From the NCBI RefSeq assembly GCF_003386535.1, contig NZ_QTTN01000031.1, forward strand, positions 20,197 to 84,196: DNA of 64,000 nucleotides. The letters are read 5' to 3'. The translations under genes and the position numbers were made by a program. The notes beneath the pieces are model-generated. The model had not been told where the DNA came from. It saw only the letters and a list, made by a program, of their open reading frames with translations, and did not search any database. The stretch is from Paenibacillus taihuensis. GTDB lineage: Bacteria > Bacillota > Bacilli > Paenibacillales > Paenibacillaceae. Of the stretch, positions 51,404 through 60,288 are shown one piece after another (position 1 is the first letter of the stretch; each line of letters starts with the position of its first letter).

Positions 51404-53497
51404 TTAATGTCGAATCCGGAACAGCTTGGCTTCGCAGGGACTTAGCGTCACGTCCATGAATTCCGCACCAGACTGCAGCTGCATCTCTGCGCCGTCCCAG
51501 ATGTCAGTCACCTGGAGCGGGGCGGAACTTGAAATTCTTAACCTCTCCAGCATAATCCGCTTATACGACTCTTGCTCCGCATTGTAATTAAATACAGCTA
51601 CCCAGCTTTCGCCGCCGCCGGTACCCGTATCAGTACCATCCGCACTCGTAAGCACGAAAATACCTTCCGCCTTACTGCCGCTAGACCCTTCCGCCGGCCG
51701 GAACGTAATCCCCTTGCGTGCTAGAGACAGCACATCCGGCTGGGTCATCCAAGCGCGGGCACGATCTGCTGCTTCTTCCAACCGGTAGTCATCGCCAAGC
51801 AAGAGCGATGTTCCCGAGATGACGGAGGCTGTCAGCCGGCTGCGGCCTTCATGCCAAGACGAGGCACGCTGGTTCGCGCTTTTGTACAATACGGTATGAT
51901 CCGGATCGTTGAAGCGATAGAGCGTGTCATTGATCCACCAACCGTAGGTTAATGCATTCAGCATATATTCCGTATCGCCGATGAGGCCGAACACGTCGCA
52001 GGAAATGCGGCGGCTGTGCGCATAACCGTGCGGGAACAGCGGGGCGATGGACAAGTTGATGAAGAACGGCCGGCCGATGCGCTCCGGCGCGAGCGTGTCC
52101 CGAATAACGGCCATGCCTCTGTTGTAGGCTTCAATTCCAGTTCGCACCTCAGGATCGTAGCGGCTGCCTTCAAGCGCTCCGTGCGAGAGAAAGTCCGCTT
52201 TGACATAATCGAAGCCCAGCTCCACGAAGCGATCCAGCTTGCGCTTGATTCGTTCCAAAGCCGCGGGATGACTGAGATCAATGGCATATGCGCCGTCCAG
52301 CGTAGGCAGTATGTTGCCTGCTTCATCCTTGAGGAGAATATCCCGGTAGCGGTATTGTTCCTCAATGCCTTCCACCGGTCTCTCGGGATCGTTGCCCCAA
52401 TATGCGAATGGGGAGAAGTAGATGCCTGGTTTCTGTCCATTCGCTTTCACTCGGCGAACCGCTTCGCGCAGCTCCTCGGGCGAGAGGTTATCCCAGAACG
52501 AGTCGAAGTTGATGTATACGCCCTCGTTGTCCTCATTCGAGAAGTCTTCACCGCCGTTATGGAGCTCTTGTTTTATAAAATCCGACGTATGCGCATAGAC
52601 ATCGAAATCCAATTTGCTCATGACCGCAGACCAGCTGTTCCAGCCGAACGGAACGCCGCCGTCCCATGACAGCTTAGGGGTAATCACCGCGTTCGCGCGG
52701 CCGTACGCCTCCATGCCGTTCCGATAGTCCTCGAAGAAACCGACAAAGATCCGAGGCGAAACGTTCAGCTTGCCGCGCGCGGAGCCATGAGGAAGCGTAT
52801 CCCGGGTCTGCAAGCCGGACAAGCCGCCGAATACGCGCAGACGGGATACTTCGCCCGCGAACGTGCCTTCCACTTGAAGGCCGGATTTCCAGAAGTCGTG
52901 GGTCACGGAGCCAAGCACGAATCCGCTTCGGCTCTCCGCGTTATAGATGGCCGTCGCTTCGCAGCTTTCCACGGAGCAAGGAATTGAATGTGAGCCGTAA
53001 CGAACCCACTTGTCGTTATCGAAAGGAACGAACAGAACGCGCACATCGCCTTCTTGATGCTGACCGAATTGCAAGCAGGAGCCGTCATTGCGCAGAGCGG
53101 ATAACGGAGCCATGTTGTTCGTTTCCCATTCCGTTTCCCATTCGGCCTGAAGCTGGGTGAAGCTATAAGGGACGTCCTCGTATACCGAGAAGTGCTGGCG
53201 GAGGATCGGCTTCTGAGGCTGCGAATGCTCAATGCACCAGCGCACTCCTTTGCCAAACCCGTCTTCGACTAATTGAATGGACTCCGGAATAACCCGATGA
53301 CTGCTATAGGACGTCGTCCGCAGATGTTCAGAGCCGATAACTACTTCACTGAACAGGTCCCGCAGAATGCTGCCATCCCGCCAATGATAGGATAGTGTCC
53401 CTGTCTGCAGATTCGATTCAATACGCAGCAGCCCATTATCCACGATCACAAGGTCGTCATTCGAATCGATGCGGATGGTCTGAAGATTTTGCATCAT
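51404..53497 (-). CDS. alpha-galactosidase-like clan GH-D enzyme (intracellular)
   Basis: The product is 697 residues from the ATG at 53497, eight bases after GGAG; a GTG at 53506 is within the ribosome region. A beta-sandwich N-terminal domain is followed by a (beta/alpha)8 barrel. The barrel starts PFGWNSWSAVMSKLDFD, has QKPGIYFSPFAYWG, the likely nucleophile Asp in YVKADFLSHG and the acid/base Asp in RRISCDVFG. A C-terminal beta-domain ends the protein. These match GH27/GH36-type alpha-galactosidases. There is no signal peptide. It lies 16 bases after the secreted homologue at 53514 and so is in the same operon: one enzyme outside, one inside. Confidence 0.88.
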   Translation of the reverse strand: MMQNLQTIRIDSNDDLVIVDNGLLRIESNLQTGTLSYHWRDGSILRDLFSEVVIGSEHLRTTSYSSHRVIPESIQLVEDGFGKGVRWCIEHSQPQKPILRQHFSVYEDVPYSFTQLQAEWETEWETNNMAPLSALRNDGSCLQFGQHQEGDVRVLFVPFDNDKWVRYGSHSIPCSVESCEATAIYNAESRSGFVLGSVTHDFWKSGLQVEGTFAGEVSRLRVFGGLSGLQTRDTLPHGSARGKLNVSPRIFVGFFEDYRNGMEAYGRANAVITPKLSWDGGVPFGWNSWSAVMSKLDFDVYAHTSDFIKQELHNGGEDFSNEDNEGVYINFDSFWDNLSPEELREAVRRVKANGQKPGIYFSPFAYWGNDPERPVEGIEEQYRYRDILLKDEAGNILPTLDGAYAIDLSHPAALERIKRKLDRFVELGFDYVKADFLSHGALEGSRYDPEVRTGIEAYNRGMAVIRDTLAPERIGRPFFINLSIAPLFPHGYAHSRRISCDVFGLIGDTEYMLNALTYGWWINDTLYRFNDPDHTVLYKSANQRASSWHEGRSRLTASVISGTSLLLGDDYRLEEAADRARAWMTQPDVLSLARKGITFRPAEGSSGSKAEGIFVLTSADGTDTGTGGGESWVAVFNYNAEQESYKRIMLERLRISSSAPLQVTDIWDGAEMQLQSGAEFMDVTLSPCEAKLFRIRH

Positions 53498-53513
53498 AGG
53501 AATCACTCCGTTT

Positions 53514-56500
53514 CTACTTCACTGTAATCTTGTAGAGCATCGATTGGGCGGCGCCAAGGCTGACAGTGAAAGGTCCAGTGATCTGCTGCGATGTATTCGT
53601 CCATAGGTCAGTGGCAGTCACCTTCGCCCCGCTCGGAATGCCCGCGCGTGCAAGGTCAATGGTCTTGACGACATTCTCCTGCGTGTAGTTGAATACGGCC
53701 AAGTAGTAATCTTTCTTATCCTTCAGCACGAATTGGTCTGCGGCAGCTGTGCCGGTGTTGCCTTCGACAGGTGCGAATGCTTCTCCCATAAGAGCGACCG
53801 CATTGACGCGAGGGTTGGTCAGCAATGTCTTCATGTACGTTTGGGCAGTCGGATTGCTCACGTCATCGGAGTCCAGGTAGACCGTTCCTGAGATTGCAGC
53901 GGCATTGACTCGTGTCTGCGCAGCTGCAAGAGAGCCGCCTTTCACTAGCGCCATATAGTCAGGATCCGTATAGCGATAGATCGTTCCGTTCTGCCACCAG
54001 CCGTAAGTAAGGTTGTTCAGCTGATATTCCGTCTTGCCGAGTGTCCCGTCGACATCGCACGAAATTCGTCTTGCATGCGCATATTGGCTCGGGAAGAGCG
54101 GGGCAATCGAGGCGCTGATGAACATTTTGCCTTCGAGCGCTTTATCAATGTAAGCCATCCCTTGGTTGTATGCCTGAATGCCTGTCTTCACCGTGCTGTC
54201 GTAATGCTTGCCTTCCAACGAACCGTGGCTGAGGAAGTCGATCTTGATGTATTCGAATCCATATGCCTTAAACAGGTTGAAATAATAGTCGATCCTCTGC
54301 TTAGCCGCCGGATGTGTAGGGTCAATCGCATAAGCGCCATCCACCGTAGGCAGCGGGTTGCCGTTCTCGTCCTTCAGCACAAGGTCGCCGTACGTATAAG
54401 CACCGTTCGTGCCTTCGACGGGCTGGTTCATATTGTTTCCCCAGTAGACAAACGGGCTATAGTAGATGCCCGGCTTCTGTCCGTTCTTCTTGATCAGCGC
54501 GGCGATGTCCTTCAGCTGCTGCGCCGACATATTGTCCCAATAGGAGTCCAGGTTAATATAGACATTGCCTTTGTTATTGAAGGAATTGTTCTGGAGATTC
54601 TCCTTGAAGAAGTTGGAGACTTCCACGACTTTGTCGTAACTCAGATGGCTGTCGTAAGCGCCCCAGCTGTTCCAGCCGACAGGCACGCCGCTTGGAACGC
54701 CGTGTTCAAATTCGAGCAGAGGCGCGACTTCCGCGTTCGCTTGCCCGTAGCCCTCGAGACCTTCGCGGTAATCCGCGTAGAAGCCGACGAAAATTTGCGG
54801 CGACGTCAGCGTCGTTTCCGTGATTTTGCCATGCGCCTGGGTGTCGTGCGTCGAAGTAGGGGAAGTGAAGCCGCCGTATACCTTCAGCTTGTTGAGCCGA
54901 TCGTTGGATCCGCTCCAAGACACGCCTGTCTTCCATGTGTCATGCGTAACGGAGCCGATGACGAGCCCGTTGCGGCTGTCGTTATCGTAAATCGCTGTCA
55001 TCTCGGAGCTGATATAGTTGCTTGTGTTCAGAAATGTATTGATCGTCCGCGCCTGATAGCGGGACCAGCTGTCGTTATCGTAAGGCGTGATCAGTACGCG
55101 ATTATCCGCATATTTCCCGATATCTACGCCGCCCTTCGATTGGATGACGATCGGCGCCATATCGTTCGTGCTAAGCGCTGTATTGCTAGACGCCTGCTCA
55201 CTGACTAGGAAATACGGCTGATCGTCATAGATTCGATAGATCTGCTGCAACGTCGGCAGGCCGTCCTGTTTGTTGTCGATCGTAATTTCGAGACCTTTCC
55301 CGTGAGCATCGTGAATCTTCTTGACGCTGTCCATCGCGAATTGATGCTTCGCATATTGCTTGCTAGTCAACGTCTGATCGAGCTGAATGCTGCTGTACAC
55401 GCCTGTTGCGATCGTTTTGCCGTTCCATGCGTATGCCGCGAGCCCGGATTCCGTGTTATAGGTAATCGTATAGTCGCCGTTCGTGGCCGTTACGCCTTTC
55501 TGATACTCCGTGACGACCGTATGGCCGAACTTGTTCGACTTCACTTCGGCGCCGATATCGCCAATGGCTCCGTCATTGTCCGGATCACCGCCGGATGAGT
55601 CTGCGGCGATAAGCTCTATCTTATCGATGTCCGGGGACCAGCCGCCGTTGTCATCGAACTTGATCGTATTGGCGCCTTGCTGCAGCAGCACTTGGAACTC
55701 GAAGGTACCGAGCGTGTCCCAGTTCGCCGTCGGAGGAGGCGATAGAGGCTCCGCTGCTCCGCCGTTCACCGTGACATTGATAGGGCGGGGGTCGCCGGAA
55801 ATATAGTACATGTTCAACGTGTAGGTCCCTGCGGCAGGCACTTCGACGTTGTTGAATTGCAACGATGAGCCGCCCCATAGATCGCCGGCCTTCTTGCCGC
55901 CGGAGCAGCCGATTACCGGATTGCAATCCCGAACGCCTGCGTTGCCGGTGAATGTGTTGGCTGGCGCTTCGCCCTCGATGGAAGCGATGATTTCGCCGCC
56001 GCCATTGCTTGGATCACTAGGGACGAGAAGCTCGATCTTATCGATGTCCGGAGACCAGCCGCCGTTGTCATCGAATTTGATCGTATTCGCGCCTTGCTGC
56101 AGCAGCACTTCAAATTCGAAGGTGCCGAGCGTGTCCCAATTCGCCGTCTTAGGAGGAGATAGAGGCTCCGCCGCTCCGCCGTTCACGGTGACGGTAATCG
56201 GGCGAGGGTCGCCGGAGATATAGGTCATCTTCAAGGTATAAACCCCTGCGGCGGGCACCTCGACGTTATTGAATTGCATCGACGAACCGCCCCACAGATC
56301 GCCCGCCTTCTTGCCGCCGGAGCAGCCGATCGCAGGATTGCAATCCCGAATCCCCGCATTGCCGGTGAACGTGTTGGCCGGCGCCTCCGCTTCGATAGAA
56401 GCAACGACTTCCCCTGAAGCCGAAGCCGGTACCTCGCTGCCTACTGCGCCCGCGATCGTCGCCGATAAGCTGCTCAGCAGCAGCATAATGGCGGCGATGA

Positions 56501-56549
56501 GGGATACTACTTTTAACTTTTTTGAAAATGGGATCAAAATCAAAATCAT
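53514..56549 (-). CDS. secreted clan GH-D enzyme with two CBM35-like domains
   Basis: The product is 1011 residues from the ATG at 56549 (AAAGGAGG just upstream; an earlier ATG at 56579 lacks a site). The signal peptide ends near ATIAGAVG. Two nearly identical carbohydrate-binding modules (about residues 46-175 and 186-315; NTFTGNAG.RDCNP, GWSPDIDKIEL) precede the catalytic part. The catalytic part is collinear with the gene at 51404: VGWNSWGAYDSHLSYD, QKPGIYYSPFVYWG, YIKIDFLSHGSLEG with the nucleophile, RRISCDVDG with the acid/base. No SLH or sortase signal is present. Alpha-galactosidase is the best guess. A cre-like palindrome lies just upstream at 56582. Confidence 0.88.
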   Translation of the reverse strand: MILILIPFSKKLKVVSLIAAIMLLLSSLSATIAGAVGSEVPASASGEVVASIEAEAPANTFTGNAGIRDCNPAIGCSGGKKAGDLWGGSSMQFNNVEVPAAGVYTLKMTYISGDPRPITVTVNGGAAEPLSPPKTANWDTLGTFEFEVLLQQGANTIKFDDNGGWSPDIDKIELLVPSDPSNGGGEIIASIEGEAPANTFTGNAGVRDCNPVIGCSGGKKAGDLWGGSSLQFNNVEVPAAGTYTLNMYYISGDPRPINVTVNGGAAEPLSPPPTANWDTLGTFEFQVLLQQGANTIKFDDNGGWSPDIDKIELIAADSSGGDPDNDGAIGDIGAEVKSNKFGHTVVTEYQKGVTATNGDYTITYNTESGLAAYAWNGKTIATGVYSSIQLDQTLTSKQYAKHQFAMDSVKKIHDAHGKGLEITIDNKQDGLPTLQQIYRIYDDQPYFLVSEQASSNTALSTNDMAPIVIQSKGGVDIGKYADNRVLITPYDNDSWSRYQARTINTFLNTSNYISSEMTAIYDNDSRNGLVIGSVTHDTWKTGVSWSGSNDRLNKLKVYGGFTSPTSTHDTQAHGKITETTLTSPQIFVGFYADYREGLEGYGQANAEVAPLLEFEHGVPSGVPVGWNSWGAYDSHLSYDKVVEVSNFFKENLQNNSFNNKGNVYINLDSYWDNMSAQQLKDIAALIKKNGQKPGIYYSPFVYWGNNMNQPVEGTNGAYTYGDLVLKDENGNPLPTVDGAYAIDPTHPAAKQRIDYYFNLFKAYGFEYIKIDFLSHGSLEGKHYDSTVKTGIQAYNQGMAYIDKALEGKMFISASIAPLFPSQYAHARRISCDVDGTLGKTEYQLNNLTYGWWQNGTIYRYTDPDYMALVKGGSLAAAQTRVNAAAISGTVYLDSDDVSNPTAQTYMKTLLTNPRVNAVALMGEAFAPVEGNTGTAAADQFVLKDKKDYYLAVFNYTQENVVKTIDLARAGIPSGAKVTATDLWTNTSQQITGPFTVSLGAAQSMLYKITVK
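55605..56414 (-). repeat. tandem duplicated CBM35-like coding units
   Basis: Two units of about 390 bases (56025-56414 and 55605-55994) encode the two carbohydrate-binding modules and are highly similar at DNA level, including many synonymous positions. This indicates a recent duplication or gene conversion. Confidence 0.85.
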
Positions 56550-56581
56550 TCTCCTCCTTTTGCAAATTGGATCAAGCATGG

Positions 56582-56595
56582 TTAAAGCGCTTTAA
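56582..56595. promoter_or_regulatory. cre/LacI-type palindrome upstream of the secreted GH-D gene
   Basis: TTAAAGCGCTTTAA is a perfect 14-base palindrome with the AAAGCGCTTT core of catabolite-responsive elements, differing from the ideal TGAAAGCGCTTTCA at two outer positions. It lies between the permease stop and the ribosome site of the gene at 53514. It could bind CcpA or a LacI-type repressor and set the enzymes apart from the permeases. Confidence 0.55.
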
Positions 56596-56602
56596 GTCCT
56601 TC

Positions 56603-56638
56603 TATCAGCTCTTCCATCAGCTCTTCTATCAGCTCTTG
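56603..56638. repeat. three 12-base tandem repeats across the permease stop codon
   Basis: TATCAGCTCTTC, CATCAGCTCTTC and TATCAGCTCTTG follow each other (56603-56638). Read on the minus strand, each contains an in-frame TGA, and the first of these is the stop of the permease at 56629. It looks like replication slippage of the stop region. Confidence 0.8.
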
Positions 56639-57522
56639 ATAGCCCCCATCATCATCCCTTTCACGAAGAATCGCTGGATGAACGGATAAACCATAATAAT
56701 CGGCAGCGTAGCAACCATCGTCACTGCCATGCGGATGCTTTCGCCGGAAACCGGCGTGCGCTTCGAGCTGTTGGCCAGCTGATCCGCTTCGGAGACCATG
56801 GCGCCGGTCTGGAATTGATTCAAGATTTTCACGAGCACCGCTTGCAGTGTTTTCAGCTCCGGCTTGTAAGTATAAATATACGAATCGTACCAAGCGTTCC
56901 AATGACCGATCCCGATGAATAGCGCAATTGTTGCCAAGACCGGTACGCAGAGCGGGAGAATGAGACGTGCGAAAATTTCGAGCTCATTGGCGCCGTCGAT
57001 CTTCGCGGATTCCTCCAGCTCCGGAGGCAGCTGTTCGATGAAGGTCCGCACGAGGATCATAAGGAACACGCCGATAAGGCCAGGGAAAATGTAAACCCAG
57101 AAGGAATCGATCAAGCCGAGCGATTTGATAATCATGTACGTGGGAATCAATCCGCCGCCGAAGTACATCGTGAAAATAAAGAACAAGGTGAAGAACCGCC
57201 ATGCAATCAGCTCGCGCTTGCTGAGCGAGTAGGCCATCATGCAGATGGCCATCACGGATAGAGGCGTGCCGATCACCGTTCTCAGAACGGTCACGTTAAT
57301 GGAGCCGATGAGCTCCTTATTGCGGAAGATGGATTGGTAGCTTGCGAGCGTAAACTCCCGAGGCCATAGATAAAGTCCGCCGCGCACGGCATCGGTCGCG
57401 TCATTCAAGGAAACGACGAGAATGTTCCAGAACGGGTAGAAGGTCACGACGAAGATGGAGCACAGGAACAGATAAATGACGAGATTGAACAGCTTATCGG
57501 ACAGATTGCTTTTCCCGATCAT
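56629..57522 (-). CDS. sugar ABC transporter permease (CUT1, YtcP/LplC-like), second locus
   Basis: This 297-residue protein has six membrane helices, the EAA motif at EESAKIDGANELEIFARLIL and the C-terminal FFVKGMMMGAIKS. AGGAGG lies just before the ATG. It starts 16 bases after the other permease of this locus. Downstream are the two GH-D enzymes; the binding lipoprotein is across the divergent promoter at 62197. No ATPase is encoded nearby. Confidence 0.93.
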   Translation of the reverse strand: MIGKSNLSDKLFNLVIYLFLCSIFVVTFYPFWNILVVSLNDATDAVRGGLYLWPREFTLASYQSIFRNKELIGSINVTVLRTVIGTPLSVMAICMMAYSLSKRELIAWRFFTLFFIFTMYFGGGLIPTYMIIKSLGLIDSFWVYIFPGLIGVFLMILVRTFIEQLPPELEESAKIDGANELEIFARLILPLCVPVLATIALFIGIGHWNAWYDSYIYTYKPELKTLQAVLVKILNQFQTGAMVSEADQLANSSKRTPVSGESIRMAVTMVATLPIIMVYPFIQRFFVKGMMMGAIKS

Positions 57523-57537
57523 GGTGGACCTCCTACT

Positions 57538-58512
57538 CTAGAATAGCGATTGGTTATTCAGCTTCTTGGACGAGAAGTTGACGATGACGATAATGATGAA
57601 CGCGACGACGGAGTTGAATAGCCCGACCGCGGACGCGTAGGAGAACATCGAATTCTGTAACCCGTAGCGGAACGAATACGTCGATAAGACATCGGAATAT
57701 TCCTGGGTCAAGCCGTTGCCGAGCAAGAAATGCTGATCGAAGCCCGCGTTGAGAACGCCGCCCAGCGATAGAATGAGCAGAATGACGATTGTCGGCTTCA
57801 GATGCGGCAGGGTCACGTAGATAATCTGCTTGAATCGGCCGGCGCCGTCTACTTTTGCCGCTTCGTACAGCTCTAGATTGATCGAGGAAATCGCGGCGAG
57901 ATAAATAATCGAGCTGTAGCCCATTTCCTTCCACGTATTGCCGATCGCGACGATCCACCAGAAGTACTTGCCTTCCTGGAGGAACAGAATGCTTTGATGG
58001 GTTATATGGAGTGATTGCAGCAGTTTATTGACGATCCCGTCGGAGGAGAGAACCGTCACGATAATATTCGCGGCGATAACCCAGGAGATGAAGTGAGGGA
58101 GATAGGATACGGTCTGTACCGTCCGTTTGAATACGGCATTCTTCACTTCGTTCAGCGCGATCGCGATAATGATCGGAGCGGGAAAAGAGACGAGAAGCGT
58201 GAGGAGCGTCGAGGCGAGCGTGTTTCGCATGATGATGTAGAAATCGCCGTTGTTGAAGAAATAATCGAACCAATACATGCCGACGAAATCGCTGTGGAAC
58301 AGCTGGGTCCAGAATTCGCCGAGCGACGGTTGATAGTTCACGAAGGCCATGTACAGACCGACCATCGGCAAATACGCGAAGAGGAGCGCCCAGACGGCAG
58401 CTGGCAGCAGCATGAGAAGAAGATATCGTTGCGCGATCAGCCGGTGTTTGATCGTTTTCGTTTTGGCAGGGGTAACGCTAGTTTGGCTAATAGGTTGTAC
58501 GGCGGTTTCCAT
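57538..58512 (-). CDS. sugar ABC transporter permease (CUT1, LplB-like), second locus
   Basis: This 324-residue permease has a 25-residue basic cytoplasmic N-terminus, six helices, and the EAA loop YEAAKVDGAGRFKQIIYVTLP. CGAGGTG precedes the ATG. It is the first gene of the minus-strand operon that runs on to the GH-D enzymes, and it is divergent from the response-regulator gene. Confidence 0.93.
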   Translation of the reverse strand: METAVQPISQTSVTPAKTKTIKHRLIAQRYLLLMLLPAAVWALLFAYLPMVGLYMAFVNYQPSLGEFWTQLFHSDFVGMYWFDYFFNNGDFYIIMRNTLASTLLTLLVSFPAPIIIAIALNEVKNAVFKRTVQTVSYLPHFISWVIAANIIVTVLSSDGIVNKLLQSLHITHQSILFLQEGKYFWWIVAIGNTWKEMGYSSIIYLAAISSINLELYEAAKVDGAGRFKQIIYVTLPHLKPTIVILLILSLGGVLNAGFDQHFLLGNGLTQEYSDVLSTYSFRYGLQNSMFSYASAVGLFNSVVAFIIIVIVNFSSKKLNNQSLF

Positions 58513-58543
58513 CTGTGCACCTCGATCCCATGTAATAATTGAA

Positions 58544-58573
58544 ATTATACGGGCTTAAATTTACGGCCTTCAA
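58544..58573 (-). promoter_or_regulatory. sigma-A-type promoter of the permease/GH-D operon
   Basis: On the minus strand TTGAAG (58568-58573) and TATAAT (58544-58549) are 18 bases apart, 32 bases before the permease ATG. In the same intergenic region a plus-strand TATAAT (58649-58654) suits the response-regulator gene. Confidence 0.6.
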
Positions 58574-58689
58574 TATAACAATGTAATGAAACGTGCGGCA
58601 AAACGTCTTTTATGCCGGAAGGCGCTACATGGCGCGGGGAGCCGGTAGTATAATGGGAACATCATTTGACCGTGGGGGGACGCCGAGTG

Positions 58690-60288
58690 GTGCTGAGCAT
58701 TTTTTTAGTCGATGACGAAGTGATAGAGATGGATCTCATGCAGCATTTCATAGATTGGAAGAGCTTGGGGATTGAGGTCGTCGGCACGGCAAAGAACGGC
58801 AAGAAAGCGTGGGAGCAAATTCAGGCGCTGCAGCCGGACATCGTGCTCACCGATGTCAGAATGCCCATCATGGACGGACTCCAACTGGCCTCGCTCATTC
58901 AATCCCACTACGATTGGATGAAGATCGTCTTCCTAAGCGGACATGATGAGTTCCGATTCGTGAAGTCCGCGCTTGAAGCGGGGGCTGTCGGCTATCTGCT
59001 GAAGCCGATCGATCGGCGCGAGCTGACGGCCGTGATGGAGAAGGTGAAGGGGGAGATCGAGAAAGTACAATTGCTGCGTCGTTCCAAGCAGGTGCTGATC
59101 TCGAAATACTTGGGGGAGCTGGTGACCGCCGCGGATAGCGCCATACGCGAACAAGCGTTGGCGGAGCTTGCGAAGGTAGCGCCGGAGGTTGTCGCAAGGC
59201 AATATGTAATCGCTTTAATAAGCGGATCTGCCCAGCCTGCCGTGGATCAAAACCAAGGTTCCGCGGTCATCCAATCGGTGCTGAAGCTGAATTCCCAACC
59301 TCTATCTGAAGGAGCCATGCTGCTGAGCCATGAGCTAGGCTGGGTTGTGATCCTTCCTTCTGCGGCTGGTGGAGCAGAGGATGGTCTATGGCAGAGCCTA
59401 TCGACTGCGCTCATGGAGACGCTAGGGGAACCGGTAACGATCGGAATCGGCGGCGAGGGCCTGGGGCGGCAGCTTCATGAGGGGCATGACATGTTCTTGG
59501 AAGCCGTCGCGGCTGTGGAGGAACGATTCTATCTCGGGCATGGACACATCATTCACGCCGGAGAGGTTCAGCATTCTCCTGAGGTGGATGCGACTGTGAA
59601 TGTGACTGTGACTGTGACTGTGACTGTGGACGTGGATGTCACTTTGGAGAGTGATATTTTGCTGCAGAAGCTAAGTCTGTCTGATGCAGAGGGGCAGCCA
59701 TTCCTGAATGAGCTCCACAGCTGCTATGAGCGGTTGAAGAGAATGCGCGTAGATAGAGAACAGGTCGTTCAGATATCCAAACAGCTGCTCCAGGCTATTC
59801 ATGCGGAATTGCTGAAGTACGAAGACCGCGCCAACATGGGAGTCGGCGAAGTGAATGAATGGATACAGACGATTGAAACACGGAATACGATGGATGAAAT
59901 CACAGGTTACATCGCTGCGCTTCTCGAGACGATCAGACAATATCTATCGACTAAACAGCAGGACCCGCATGCCGCGCTCGTCCAAGAAGTCGTGGAAATC
60001 ATCGAGAGCCAATATGGCGAATCGCTGACGATTGAATATCTGGCGGGGAAGGTATATCTGTCTCCGAATTACTTGAGGGTGTTGTTTAAAGAGAAGAAAG
60101 GCTGCACGGTTCATGAGTATTTGACCAAGGTGCGCCTGACGCGGGCCGTCGAGCTGCTTCGTAACCGGACATTGAAGATTCACGACGTGGCGAAGAGCGT
60201 CGGTTATGACAACACGTCCTACTTCTGCTCGTTCTTCTACAAAACGCAAGGAGTCACGCCGAATGAATATCGCAAAAAGTTTCTATAA
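58690..60288 (+). CDS. YesN-type response regulator with AraC domain
   Basis: The product is 532 residues from the GTG at 58690, nine bases after GGGGGGA; a TTG at 58666 is less likely. The receiver domain has the acceptor Asp in PDIVLTDVRMPIMDGLQL and the Lys in YLLKPID. The C-terminal AraC domain has TIEYLAGKVYLSPNYLRVLF and IHDVAKSVGYDNTSYFCSFF. The middle carries an unusual Val-Thr-Val-Thr run made by a hexamer DNA repeat (59602). Its end overlaps the kinase gene by 26 bases, so the pair is coupled. It likely controls the divergent permease/GH-D operon and the binding lipoprotein. Confidence 0.94.
   Translation: MLSIFLVDDEVIEMDLMQHFIDWKSLGIEVVGTAKNGKKAWEQIQALQPDIVLTDVRMPIMDGLQLASLIQSHYDWMKIVFLSGHDEFRFVKSALEAGAVGYLLKPIDRRELTAVMEKVKGEIEKVQLLRRSKQVLISKYLGELVTAADSAIREQALAELAKVAPEVVARQYVIALISGSAQPAVDQNQGSAVIQSVLKLNSQPLSEGAMLLSHELGWVVILPSAAGGAEDGLWQSLSTALMETLGEPVTIGIGGEGLGRQLHEGHDMFLEAVAAVEERFYLGHGHIIHAGEVQHSPEVDATVNVTVTVTVTVDVDVTLESDILLQKLSLSDAEGQPFLNELHSCYERLKRMRVDREQVVQISKQLLQAIHAELLKYEDRANMGVGEVNEWIQTIETRNTMDEITGYIAALLETIRQYLSTKQQDPHAALVQEVVEIIESQYGESLTIEYLAGKVYLSPNYLRVLFKEKKGCTVHEYLTKVRLTRAVELLRNRTLKIHDVAKSVGYDNTSYFCSFFYKTQGVTPNEYRKKFL
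59602..59628 (+). repeat. GTGACT hexamer repeat inside the response-regulator gene
   Basis: Four exact GTGACT copies plus GTG (59602-59628), flanked by degenerate copies on both sides, encode alternating Val-Thr. A gain or loss of units would keep the frame, so the length of this linker can vary between strains. Confidence 0.9.

Noticed and set aside
54075..55208. Long plus-strand frame opposite the secreted GH-D gene
   Set aside because: Antisense shadow of a well-supported coding gene with no recognisable motif.
58596..58616. GGCA-N12-TGCC inverted repeat in the divergent region 58513-58689
   Set aside because: Four-base arms are too short to claim an operator without more copies.
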